Shown here: piece after piece, positions 7,837 through 16,485 of the stretch
Numbering within the stretch: position 1 is the first letter of the stretch
How the letters are laid out: each line of letters opens with the position of its first letter
Assembly: GCA_965212205.1 (NCBI GenBank)
Contig: CBDBUX010000011.1
Coordinates: 620,001 to 684,000, forward strand
Length of the DNA: 64,000 bases
Origin: JAHEJJ01 sp965212205
Lineage (GTDB): Bacteria > Bacteroidota > Bacteroidia > Flavobacteriales > Flavobacteriaceae
Reading direction: 5' to 3'
Program-made: the position numbers and the translations under genes
Notes under the pieces: generated by a model
Databases searched by the model: none
What the model saw: only the letters and a program-made list of their open reading frames with translations
Told to the model about the DNA's origin: nothing

Positions 7837-10752
7837 ATGGGATTCCGATACGCCTGGACCGTCTTATTTTTTATGTTTTCGCTATGGCTTTCCCATGGTC
7901 AGAAATTCCAATATGTAAACCATAAAGGAGAAAATGTCCCTTTTGGGAAAGTGAATGATGTAATAGAAGACTCGCATTCGTATATATGGCTGGCTACAGA
8001 TCGTGGCCTTTTCCGCTTCAATGGTAGCATTTTTGAGGATTTCAATACCTCTCTTTCTAGTAAATACATAAAATCGCTAGTTGAGCTTGATGAGGAAACG
8101 CTTCTATTTTCGAATGATACAGGGGTTTATCAATTATCTTATGACGATCAAAAGGTTGTGATTTCTTCTTATATAGAAGTTGATGAAGTAGGGAGCGACC
8201 TGGAATACCCCGAAGAAATACTTGTAGATGCAAGGGGTTGGTTGTGGATCAGTCAGCGTGGTGGGCAGGTCTTCCTTTTCGATGATAACCGCAAGTTTGT
8301 GCAGCGGTTTAGTTTATTTGACGAAACCGACTCTTCGCCTATATTTTTTAGTCAGGATAAATACCAACGGATCTGGGCATTCAGCGAAGGGGCTGGTCTC
8401 TTTTCATTTAATGATGATGCCAATCAATTTGAGCACTTAGCTGGCTACAATAGATACAATTACTTCCAAATAATCGAAGACAGGATTCTTCTTGCAGGAG
8501 ATGGCGTAATACAACTACAGATCAATGATTCGGGCCGGGTTTCAAGGAGAGATCACCTCACCGCAAGAGGTCGAAACTATACTTATCTCACAGTCGATAA
8601 AACGGGGATGATTTTCCTGGCTTCGGATGAGGGCTTGTATACACTTTTACCGGGCAGGCCACATGAATTGAGACAGGTTTATGGATCTAATGATCCTCAT
8701 CGTATTGAACCTCTTCCATTCAAAGAAATAAATCAAATTTATTTTTCTTCAGATCAGGTCCGTATCGGGGGTAAGATCTGGGTGGCTACAGCCGAAGGCC
8801 TGGTATTGCTGTATTCAGGTTTTTTTAGAAGTGTGAGTGGTATGGCAATGGACAACACACTGGCTCTTGGAACCACCATAAAAAATGAGATCCTTGTTGC
8901 CCAGGGTAATATTTTCAGAATACGCAATAGTGCAGGGGAAGATTTGTTTGAAGAATTTGACACCGGTGAAATAAGAGTGACGGCCATTACCTCGAACGGC
9001 CCTTACATTTGGCTGGGGACCTCCGAAGGCGAGGTAATCCGAGCTCGGAATGGTGTGCGTAATCAATTCGACATTAGCGATCGCGGTGGTGGGATATTCT
9101 ATATGTACGAAGACAGTACAGGAAAAATCTGGTTCTGCCAGGCGCCAAGTGATAAGCCGATCATAGGCGTCGGTATGCTAAATCGCAGAGGAGAACGTAC
9201 CGAGTACAGTAACGAAAAAGGGCTCTCGAGCAGAGTTTTGGTGCTCGACGAAGGCGGCAGATCTGAACTTTATGCAGCCGGGATTGGACTGGATTCTTAT
9301 TTGTACAAATATGACAGGGAAAAAGACCTGTTTGAAAACAAAAGTCTGCCATTCCCATTTAAGGTAAGCAGGAACTTTGAGGTACATGATATTTCTGTAG
9401 ACACTAGGGGTATTGTCTGGATGGCCACTACAGACGGTTTGCTGCAATACGATACTGAGCGGATACGTAGGATAGATCTTGGAAGCCATAGCCTGAGTGA
9501 AATTAGGGCGGTATGCTCTCTGCCGGACGGATCGATTTGGATGGCTACGGCAACCAGCGGGATGATACATCTTGATCCCGAAGGTAATTATGTACTGTTC
9601 GACGAAAAGAGCGGTACTCCTTCCAGGATTTCCACCTATAGGACAATGGTATTAGACAATGCCAACAGAATATGGGTGGGGACTGCCGAAGGGGTGGTCT
9701 ATTCTGTAATGCCCTTCCCTGCACCGTTAAGCACCAAAAAACCATTTTTTGACCGTATAATGATCAATGCCCGGGAGCACAAAACCGGGAGCGGGATTAC
9801 ACTTAAGAGAGACGATATTGCTGATTTTTATTTTACTTCAATTTCATACCCGGGAGATGAGAATAAGGTGCAGTACAAATATTACCGTTCGGGCTTGCCA
9901 CAAGATGAAATTCAGGATGTTTCCTGGTTCAACGGAGACGCCGGTTCAAGGGTGCGTATCCGACCTGAAATAGCCGGTTCGTATGTGCTCGAAGTACGAG
10001 CTCAAAAACCGGGAGGCTATAGCTGGAGTATCCCTGCAACAGTACATTTTAAGGTATTAAAACCTTGGTACGCCACCTTGTGGGGTATTCTGGTCCTGAT
10101 ACTGCTTGCGGCTGTTGTATTTGGGTACAGTCTGAGGTTCTTCAGCAATAAAATGACGGCTGATCTGCGTTCTCTGTTGTCTTCCAAAGAAAAAGAACTC
10201 AGTGCTAAAGAAAAGCAGTTAATTACACAGGGCGATGCTATTAAGAATCAGGAAGTTGCACTAAAGAGTGCCGGTGTCAGTATCTATTTGTTATTCCGGT
10301 TGCTTCGGCAAATACCGCTCCGGTCGAATTGGGCAAAAGTCTTGCCGATCTTAGCGAAACTCGTAGAGCTTCCTACAGGTATGGATGTCTTTGAACTGGC
10401 ATTTATCAAAAAGAATGTAGTACATCACTATGGATTCCAAAGAGGGCTCGAAGGTCCACAGAAACGCCAGGAGGATTTTAATGAAAAGGATAATCTCTGC
10501 AGCTATGTACTGCATAATAAAAGGCCGGTTTTGATCCGGGATTCCGACAAGGAATCGGGCCAATATATCAGCTTGAAAGACAATCGGGGATATGCTTCCC
10601 GCATTTATATTCCATTTAAACAAAACAAAGGTTCCGAAGCGGTAATGTGTGTTTATGGGAAAGAGGCGGGTCGGTTTTTAGCTCAGGATCTGACGATCTT
10701 ACAAATACTTGCAATATTCCTGTCGACTAATGTTACAGATCAGTTGAAATGA
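7837..10752 (+). CDS. Two-component-regulator-type propeller sensor lacking a kinase, with C-terminal GAF-like domain
   Basis: A 971-residue protein. A signal peptide (1-21) is followed by at least ten Reg_prop-type blades, for example IWLATDRGLFRF, IWVATAEGLVLL, VWMATTDGLLQY and IWVGTAEGVVYS. They fit one or two beta-propellers over about 30-630. A Y_Y_Y domain (about 650-735) and one transmembrane helix (about 746-768) follow. On the cytoplasmic side there is a short coiled coil (about 778-815, repeated KEK/SAKEK) and a GAF-like domain (about 840-971). No histidine kinase, receiver or helix-turn-helix is present, which is unusual for this class. The stop overlaps the start of the ion-channel gene (ATGA at 10749-10752), so the two are translationally coupled. 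Confidence 0.75.
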   Translation: MGFRYAWTVLFFMFSLWLSHGQKFQYVNHKGENVPFGKVNDVIEDSHSYIWLATDRGLFRFNGSIFEDFNTSLSSKYIKSLVELDEETLLFSNDTGVYQLSYDDQKVVISSYIEVDEVGSDLEYPEEILVDARGWLWISQRGGQVFLFDDNRKFVQRFSLFDETDSSPIFFSQDKYQRIWAFSEGAGLFSFNDDANQFEHLAGYNRYNYFQIIEDRILLAGDGVIQLQINDSGRVSRRDHLTARGRNYTYLTVDKTGMIFLASDEGLYTLLPGRPHELRQVYGSNDPHRIEPLPFKEINQIYFSSDQVRIGGKIWVATAEGLVLLYSGFFRSVSGMAMDNTLALGTTIKNEILVAQGNIFRIRNSAGEDLFEEFDTGEIRVTAITSNGPYIWLGTSEGEVIRARNGVRNQFDISDRGGGIFYMYEDSTGKIWFCQAPSDKPIIGVGMLNRRGERTEYSNEKGLSSRVLVLDEGGRSELYAAGIGLDSYLYKYDREKDLFENKSLPFPFKVSRNFEVHDISVDTRGIVWMATTDGLLQYDTERIRRIDLGSHSLSEIRAVCSLPDGSIWMATATSGMIHLDPEGNYVLFDEKSGTPSRISTYRTMVLDNANRIWVGTAEGVVYSVMPFPAPLSTKKPFFDRIMINAREHKTGSGITLKRDDIADFYFTSISYPGDENKVQYKYYRSGLPQDEIQDVSWFNGDAGSRVRIRPEIAGSYVLEVRAQKPGGYSWSIPATVHFKVLKPWYATLWGILVLILLAAVVFGYSLRFFSNKMTADLRSLLSSKEKELSAKEKQLITQGDAIKNQEVALKSAGVSIYLLFRLLRQIPLRSNWAKVLPILAKLVELPTGMDVFELAFIKKNVVHHYGFQRGLEGPQKRQEDFNEKDNLCSYVLHNKRPVLIRDSDKESGQYISLKDNRGYASRIYIPFKQNKGSEAVMCVYGKEAGRFLAQDLTILQILAIFLSTNVTDQLK

Positions 10753-11834
10753 TAAAAGCGCATACATATTTAATTTTCGTTTTTGCCTCATTCATATGCA
10801 ATCCATCGATGGCATTAAGCTCGGGTGATACTATAGTGGTTGGTATCCATGAAGACCCCCCGTTTATTATCAAAAATAAGGAAGGTGGTTATGAGGGTCT
10901 TTCGGTAGTACTTTGGGAACATATTGCAGCGGACCTCGACCAGCCTTTTATATACCGAGAGTATAGTGATGTAATTGGAATAATAAGAGCCCTGGACTAT
11001 GAGGAACTCGATCTGTCGATCAATCCCTTGGTCAACAATCCATCGCGAATGGGGAAATTTGAAGTAACACAGCCATTTTATGTATCGAGTTTAGGTGTGG
11101 CTATCACCAGTTCCAGTCAAAGTCAGTTCCAGATTTTTGTAAATAATTTTTTCTCAAAAGCTTTTCTTAAAGTGATTTTACTGCTATTGTTGATTTTGCT
11201 TTTCTTCGGAACGATTCTATGGCTGCTTGAGCGAAGAAATAACAAATATCAGTTCAGACCTGGATTCAAAGGATTACTCGACGGGCTTTGGTGGGCAGCA
11301 GTAACCATGACAACAGTAGGTTATGGGGATAAGGCGCCTAAAACCAATGCGGGTAAGACTATTGCTATTATCTGGATGTTCACCGCCGTGATCATTATAT
11401 CTAGTTTTACCGCGACAATTGCTTCGACGCTTACTGTTAATACCTTAGGTGCTGATATCAAAGGCCTGGCCGATCTGGCTGTGGTTCAGAAAATTGGCAT
11501 TATCGGAGCTTCTGAGAGTGAAATTTTCCTTAGAAAACATAATTTGGACGCCCATCAAGTGTATCGTACACCTGTACAAGGTCTCAGAGCATTATCGCGC
11601 AAAGAGATCGATGTTCTGGTACATCACAAGTTGCAATTGAAATATCTTATCAGGACAAATCAATTCGAAGGTAAATTACAGCTGCTTAGCTTTGGTTTTG
11701 AGGATCGGTACCGAAGTTTTATGCTGCCGAAAGGACATCCCATTTTTGAGGATCTCAATTTAAAACTGATAGAGAAATTGGAAGAACCCTGGTGGAAAGA
11801 GGTCCTAAACCAGTACACCTCGGAGGTGAAATGA
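10749..11834 (+). CDS. Prokaryotic ionotropic glutamate receptor-like potassium channel
   Basis: A 361-residue GluR0-like architecture. A signal peptide (1-22) precedes lobe 1 of a solute-binding-protein domain (about 27-125), transmembrane helix 1 (about 137-158), a pore loop with the potassium selectivity filter TTVGYGD (about 187-193), transmembrane helix 2 (about 203-225), and lobe 2 (about 228-350). The filter predicts K+ selectivity. Lobe 1 keeps an arginine in NPSRMGKF, at the position that usually holds a ligand carboxylate. The lobe 2 segment DVLVHHKLQL has His where amino-acid-binding members usually have Asp, so the ligand may not be an amino acid. The start overlaps the stop of the propeller sensor. 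Confidence 0.82.
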   Translation: MIKAHTYLIFVFASFICNPSMALSSGDTIVVGIHEDPPFIIKNKEGGYEGLSVVLWEHIAADLDQPFIYREYSDVIGIIRALDYEELDLSINPLVNNPSRMGKFEVTQPFYVSSLGVAITSSSQSQFQIFVNNFFSKAFLKVILLLLLILLFFGTILWLLERRNNKYQFRPGFKGLLDGLWWAAVTMTTVGYGDKAPKTNAGKTIAIIWMFTAVIIISSFTATIASTLTVNTLGADIKGLADLAVVQKIGIIGASESEIFLRKHNLDAHQVYRTPVQGLRALSRKEIDVLVHHKLQLKYLIRTNQFEGKLQLLSFGFEDRYRSFMLPKGHPIFEDLNLKLIEKLEEPWWKEVLNQYTSEVK

Positions 11835-11870
11835 GCTAGTATTACGACCGAAATTTTGATCTATCGTATT

Positions 11871-12524
11871 ATGGTTATACATCAATTTGATAAAGAAAAC
11901 ACGTTGATAAATCAATTCCTTGCGGAGTTGAGAGATGTGCAGATACAAAAAGACGCCATGCGTTTCAGAAGGAATATCGAGCGAATTGGCGAGATCCTTT
12001 GCTATGAACTCAGTAAAACGCTTAATTATAAGACGAAATCGATACCGACCCCTTTTGGTAACAAGACCATGTCTTTACCTGCAGATAATCTGGTGCTCTG
12101 TTCGGTTCTAAGAGCCGGATTACCGCTTCATCAGGGGCTGCTAAATTATTTTGATGCTGCAGAGAACGCCTTTATTTCTGCTTACCGGCATCATCCTGAA
12201 GGTGGTGATGAGTTCGAGGTAATAGTCAAATATTTTGCAGCTCCTGTACTGGGAGCAAAGACGCTTATCCTGACCGACCCCATGCTTGCCACCGGTAAAA
12301 CACTCGAAAATGTCTATAAGTCCCTGCAATCCCATGGACGGCCGGCGCAGATCCACATTATTTCAGTTATAGGTTCACGCCCCGGGGTGGAGTATATCAG
12401 AGATATTTTCCCTGAGGATACACACCTCTGGATAGCGGCAATCGATCAGGAGCTCACAGCCAAAGGTTATATAATCCCGGGATTGGGCGATGCAGGAGAC
12501 CTTGCTTTCGGGGTTAAATTATAA
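11871..12524 (+). CDS. upp: Uracil phosphoribosyltransferase
   Basis: A 217-residue type I phosphoribosyltransferase that makes UMP from uracil and PRPP in pyrimidine salvage. The PRPP loop is LTDPMLATGKT, and the C-terminal IPGLGDAGDLAFG is the uracil-binding segment of UPRT. The frame is open back to a TTG at 11856, but the ATG at 11871 gives the usual family start. The gene follows the channel gene by 36 bp on the same strand and could be co-transcribed, though no functional link is evident. No attenuator or hairpin is visible upstream. Confidence 0.92.
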   Translation: MVIHQFDKENTLINQFLAELRDVQIQKDAMRFRRNIERIGEILCYELSKTLNYKTKSIPTPFGNKTMSLPADNLVLCSVLRAGLPLHQGLLNYFDAAENAFISAYRHHPEGGDEFEVIVKYFAAPVLGAKTLILTDPMLATGKTLENVYKSLQSHGRPAQIHIISVIGSRPGVEYIRDIFPEDTHLWIAAIDQELTAKGYIIPGLGDAGDLAFGVKL

Positions 12525-12666
12525 ACGATTTTTAAAGGAATAGTTAAGCGGTAAGGCCTTATTGTCTGTCTATCAAACCATAACAACTTTTGATAACTTT
12601 AGATGTAAGGATTTACCCTAAAATCCTACTTTTATAGCAGTAAAAATTAATTTTAGAATTACTGAT

Positions 12667-13635
12667 ATGACGGAGAAAGCAGAACGTGTAAAAACACTGA
12701 TCCTGGGATCAGGCCCTGCGGGCTATACCGCAGCGATTTATGCCGCAAGGGCAGATCTGGAGCCTTTACTTTATACAGGTATGGAACCGGGAGGGCAACT
12801 TACCACGACTACAGAGGTGGATAATTTCCCTGGATACCCCAAAGGAGTTGACGGCCCAACTATGATGGTAGAATTACAACAGCAGGCAGAAAGATTCGGG
12901 ACTGAGGTTCGTATCGGAATGGCCACGGCAGTGGATTTTAGTGATGATATCGGTGGTATTCATAAAGTCACCATAGATGGTTCCAAAATCATCGAAGCAG
13001 AAACAGTGATCATTTCTACCGGAGCTACAGCCAAATATCTCAATATACCCAGCGAACAGAGACTTAGAGGTGGTGGCGTTTCGGCCTGCGCGGTGTGCGA
13101 CGGATTTTTCTATAAAGGCCAGGATGTAGCAATTGTTGGAGGTGGTGATACAGCCGCCGAAGAGGCTTCTTATCTTGCTAATATCTGCAATAAAGTGACC
13201 ATGTTGGTACGGAAAGATCATATGAGAGCCTCAAAAGCGATGCAGCATAGGGTGGAGAGTTTGCCCAATATAGACTTGCGCTATAATACTGAGGTAGATG
13301 AAGTGCTGGGTGAACAGGTAGTGGAAGGTCTTCGAATTTTTGATAATAAAACCGGCGAAAAAGAAGAGATTCCCATTACAGGCTTTTTTGTCGCCATAGG
13401 ACATACACCGAATACGGATATTTTTAAAGGGCAATTGGAAATGGACGATACCGGCTATATCATAACCGAAGCCAGGTCTACCAAAACTACTAAACCAGGC
13501 GTTTTCGCAAGTGGTGATGTGCAAGATAAGATCTACCGCCAGGCGGTTACCGCCGCAGGTACAGGTTGTATGGCAGCATTAGATGCTGAACGATATCTGG
13601 CTTCGGTGGAAGCCCATGAGGAGGTAACACAGTAA
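12667..13635 (+). CDS. trxB: Thioredoxin-disulfide reductase
   Basis: A 322-residue low-molecular-weight thioredoxin reductase. FAD binding is by GSGPAG (14-19). The redox-active pair is in ACAVCDG (Cys141, Cys144). NADPH binding is by VGGGDTAAEE, and the C-terminal FAD motif is ASGDVQD. It uses NADPH to reduce thioredoxin in the cytoplasm. Length and order of domains are normal. It is separated from upp by 142 bp, so it likely has its own promoter. A strong bidirectional hairpin terminator follows 22 bp after the stop. Confidence 0.93.
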   Translation: MTEKAERVKTLILGSGPAGYTAAIYAARADLEPLLYTGMEPGGQLTTTTEVDNFPGYPKGVDGPTMMVELQQQAERFGTEVRIGMATAVDFSDDIGGIHKVTIDGSKIIEAETVIISTGATAKYLNIPSEQRLRGGGVSACAVCDGFFYKGQDVAIVGGGDTAAEEASYLANICNKVTMLVRKDHMRASKAMQHRVESLPNIDLRYNTEVDEVLGEQVVEGLRIFDNKTGEKEEIPITGFFVAIGHTPNTDIFKGQLEMDDTGYIITEARSTKTTKPGVFASGDVQDKIYRQAVTAAGTGCMAALDAERYLASVEAHEEVTQ

Positions 13636-13656
13636 GTGAATGCCGATAGAATTAAT

Positions 13657-13687
13657 AAAAAAACCGCTATTCGTTAGCGGTTTTTTT
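13657..13687. terminator. Bidirectional terminator between trxB and the convergent lipocalin-like gene
   Basis: CCGCTA (13664-13669) pairs with TAGCGG (13675-13680) around TTCGT. The stem is extended by a run of A upstream and a run of T downstream, so it can work in both directions. Confidence 0.8.
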
Positions 13688-13704
13688 ATTGAATAAGCTC
13701 GGAT

Positions 13705-14175
13705 TTAGTCTATTCGTTTATAGTTTTCAGAAAACGTTCTACTGCCGTCTTCATCAATACTTATCTGACTATAATAGTCATCTTTAAGTACTAATTCGAA
13801 TGTAAAAACACGCATTGTATCTAACGCCCTCATCATTCCTACATCGCCATATTCTATGGTTTCAATCAATTCGTCGTCCGTTATCTTATATGTTCCATAT
13901 CCAAATCTCCCTATAACGTCATTTCCATCGGGATCTTTCGAATCATCAGTCGTGGTGCGAGACCACATGATATTGCCATTGTAATACATTTTAACCTGCC
14001 GGTAGCCCTCAGCCAGTGCGACGGTATCAATAACTTTTTCTCCGTCGAAATTATAAAAATGTTGAAGTTCCCAGGTACCTTCTATTGTATGCATGGTGGG
14101 AGGCTTTGAAGACGTGATAGCCATAGCTATTACAAAAACGGCCGTCAGTAAAACCAATCCTATTAATTTTCTCAT
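13705..14175 (-). CDS. Exported lipocalin-like hypothetical protein
   Basis: A 156-residue protein with an N-terminal hydrophobic signal (about 1-20). The body begins IEGTWELQHFYN, the usual first strand of small lipocalin-like or DUF4488-type proteins of Bacteroidota, followed by alternating short beta strands and a closing FSENYKRI. No catalytic motif is visible. A small beta-barrel binding an unknown hydrophobic compound outside the cytoplasm is the most that can be said. It is monocistronic: a terminator lies on its 3' side and the next leftward gene ends 119 bp upstream of its start. Confidence 0.55.
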   Translation of the reverse strand: MRKLIGLVLLTAVFVIAMAITSSKPPTMHTIEGTWELQHFYNFDGEKVIDTVALAEGYRQVKMYYNGNIMWSRTTTDDSKDPDGNDVIGRFGYGTYKITDDELIETIEYGDVGMMRALDTMRVFTFELVLKDDYYSQISIDEDGSRTFSENYKRID

Positions 14176-14294
14176 GGTTGCGTGTTTTAAAATGAATTAA
14201 GAAATGAACTAAAAAGTTACAATTTTTTTTGCTAAAAACCATTAAAATACTTTACCTATTTGGGATTATAACGGCTCAGGTCCTCCGATTCCAA

Positions 14295-15347
14295 TCAACG
14301 ATAGTAACTATTGATTTTTTCAGCCAATTGAGAAACATCCTCCGGCCTGTGCCCGGCAGTTATAACCAGACGACTTTGCCAGGAATCGATCTCTGCGGGA
14401 TAATCAAAATCGGTTATGCAAATCCCCTCCCGATTAAGATATCTTGCTAATTCCTGATCATCGGATTCATAGACAGGGTATCGATCTAGATATCGAAACT
14501 TTTCAGGATACATGAGCAACTGGTGAAATTTCTCGATCAATTCAATAAGAATTGTTCTTTGAGTGGTATATAAAGGAGCTGCTTTAAGCAACGCTCCCAT
14601 ATAGGCCGGGGCAGGCGGACTAGCCCCCGAATACAATGAAGTCTGCCGTAACGCCTTTAGTCTGTTAGAAGTCCCGAAAACTGCACCGGCCTGTACTCCC
14701 AAAGACTTGCCAAGGGAACTGCAAACCAGGAGTTCCTTAGCTGATAATTCCCTTAAATTCTTATACGCACCACTGCCGTCGGATCCAAGTACGCCCAACC
14801 CATGGGAATCATCGGCAATCAGAATACAGTGCTCCAGGGGGAGTTTTTCTAACGCTTTAAAATCCGGGTAAGTATTGGGGCCAAAGTCAACAGTATCAAA
14901 TAAAACGACAGGGGTTCTGATATCCTTAGAATCAAGATGTTGTTGTATATCTTTTTTAAGCTGGCGATAACCTGTAAAAGTCAGCTGATCATAATAAAAA
15001 AGCGAGGCGTGAGCAGGGGTTGTGTAAAACAACTTGTAATCGGCCCGATTAAAGTAACGTGCCAGCAGTTGACCCGCTAAAAAACCAGAGGACAATACGA
15101 TGCAAGCTTCACTTCCCAACCATTGGCTAAGGTGTGTTTCGGATTTATCGTAGATGTCTAGTCTGATGTTAGAATTTCGGGATGCCCCATAATTGGTACC
15201 ATATCGGCGAATTTCATCGATTAATAAGGCCTGAAATTCGGGATGGGTTTGCATACCGAGGTATGAGGTACCGCCGAAGTAAAGAAACTGTTGATTTCCT
15301 AAGTTGATTTCACGACCGGGAAAACCAGAAATGATTATCGGTTTCAT
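14295..15347 (-). CDS. PLP-dependent aminotransferase class I/II fold enzyme (alpha-oxoamine synthase-like)
   Basis: A 350-residue fold-type I PLP enzyme resembling 8-amino-7-oxononanoate synthase and related enzymes. Visible motifs are LYFGGTSYLG near the start, the substrate segment AHASLF (112-117), ADDSHGLGVLG (168-178) with the cofactor-binding Asp and His, and the Schiff-base lysine in SSLGKSLG (Lys204). It is shorter at the N-terminus than biotin-pathway enzymes. The frame is open upstream to 15596, but that part lies inside the epimerase gene; the ATG at 15347 overlaps the epimerase stop (ATGA). The coupling suggests action on a product of the dipeptide epimerase. The true reaction is unknown. 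Confidence 0.72.
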   Translation of the reverse strand: MKPIIISGFPGREINLGNQQFLYFGGTSYLGMQTHPEFQALLIDEIRRYGTNYGASRNSNIRLDIYDKSETHLSQWLGSEACIVLSSGFLAGQLLARYFNRADYKLFYTTPAHASLFYYDQLTFTGYRQLKKDIQQHLDSKDIRTPVVLFDTVDFGPNTYPDFKALEKLPLEHCILIADDSHGLGVLGSDGSGAYKNLRELSAKELLVCSSLGKSLGVQAGAVFGTSNRLKALRQTSLYSGASPPAPAYMGALLKAAPLYTTQRTILIELIEKFHQLLMYPEKFRYLDRYPVYESDDQELARYLNREGICITDFDYPAEIDSWQSRLVITAGHRPEDVSQLAEKINSYYR

Positions 15348-16357
15348 AGTAGTTGTATTCCACTTCCCCCGATTTCCGGAAATTTTACAATTCCGCCTTC
15401 GAGTATTTCCACCCCTGTCGCGATATCTTCCTTTAATAGTAAGGCGCCATCCATATCCACATAGTCGAGTTGAGGAAGCAATTGTGCAATGGCCGAAATC
15501 CCAACAGTAGATTCGGTCATACATCCTACCATCACTTTTATACCTAGCTTTCGCGCTTTTCGGATCATCCGCAGGGCAGGGGTGAGGCCACCGCATTTAG
15601 TGAGCTTAATGTTGATGCCATTAAAGTGGAGGGCACATCGTTCAACATCTTCTTCTGTTTTGCAACTCTCATCCGCAATAATGGGGAGTACGCTATGGTG
15701 TAGCACCTGTTCCATGCCTTCCCAGTCTCCGGCTTCCAGGGGTTGCTCAATAAATTCGACCCCTAATTCTTTGAGTACGGGTGCGTAGTTGATCGTCTGT
15801 TTGGCCGTCCATGCGCAGTTGGCATCTATTCGAAAAACAGCATTGCTGTGTTGGCGTAATTTCCTGACAATTTCGATATCTTGATCTGTACCCAGTTTGA
15901 TCTTATAGATGGGCCAAGGTTGCTCTTTCATCTTGGCGATCATATTATCTATTGTATCCAACCCAATAGTGTAGTTCGAAACAGGGTAATCAGTAATGGA
16001 GGTATCCCATATCTCGTATAGCGGTTTCCCCAATTTTTTACCATAAAGATCCCAGGCAGCCAGATCGAGTGCACAAAGGATAAAAGGATGAGGTATTAAT
16101 TTGCTTAAGAACTCATGGAAGGATTCAGGATCCTTAAAATTATATGCTTCAATATCGGACCGGATCGCCTTAATGCTATCCACCATCTCTTCGAGCTCCA
16201 TACCGTAGTAAGGGTTGGCCGTGGTTTCGCCATAACCAACCTTTGCTTCTGAACTAAGGCTTACAATCAGCCCATCCTGCTCATCGTATGCATCACGAGA
16301 GATTCTGAACCGATGTTTTAGTTTTAGGCGGTAGGGTTTTAGTTGCAGCTTTAGCAT
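15344..16357 (-). CDS. Dipeptide epimerase (L-Ala-D/L-Glu epimerase type, enolase superfamily)
   Basis: A 337-residue muconate-lactonizing-subgroup enolase. The catalytic set is complete: KIKLG with Lys152 and Lys154, metal ligands Asp178 (RIDAN), Glu204 (FIEQP) and Asp229 (ADES), and the second-face lysine Lys251 in IKLTKCGG. The C-terminal CMTES and DMDGALLL segments are typical of Ala-Glu epimerases. It epimerises dipeptides such as L-Ala-D-Glu released from murein, letting the cell recycle peptidoglycan peptides. It probably acts in the cytoplasm. Translation is coupled to the downstream PLP enzyme by a 4-bp overlap. Confidence 0.88.
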   Translation of the reverse strand: MLKLQLKPYRLKLKHRFRISRDAYDEQDGLIVSLSSEAKVGYGETTANPYYGMELEEMVDSIKAIRSDIEAYNFKDPESFHEFLSKLIPHPFILCALDLAAWDLYGKKLGKPLYEIWDTSITDYPVSNYTIGLDTIDNMIAKMKEQPWPIYKIKLGTDQDIEIVRKLRQHSNAVFRIDANCAWTAKQTINYAPVLKELGVEFIEQPLEAGDWEGMEQVLHHSVLPIIADESCKTEEDVERCALHFNGINIKLTKCGGLTPALRMIRKARKLGIKVMVGCMTESTVGISAIAQLLPQLDYVDMDGALLLKEDIATGVEILEGGIVKFPEIGGSGIQLL

Positions 16358-16485
16358 GAGAAATAATCCATCAATACGAATATATGGAAATCCCGGATAG
16401 TATAATACAAGAAACCCCGCCGTTGCCGACAGGGTTTAAAGTGGTTGGTGTAGAAATGAATCAGACTGTTCCCTTTGATTGTATT

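Noticed and set aside
12590..12634. Promoter of trxB from TTG at 12590 and TACTTTTA at 12627
   Set aside because: The spacer of 34 bp is far from the 17-21 bp expected for Bacteroidota promoters.
15348..15596. N-terminal extension of the PLP enzyme frame
   Set aside because: It lies wholly inside the dipeptide epimerase gene in another frame and reads as non-globular; the ATG at 15347 in an ATGA junction is the natural start.
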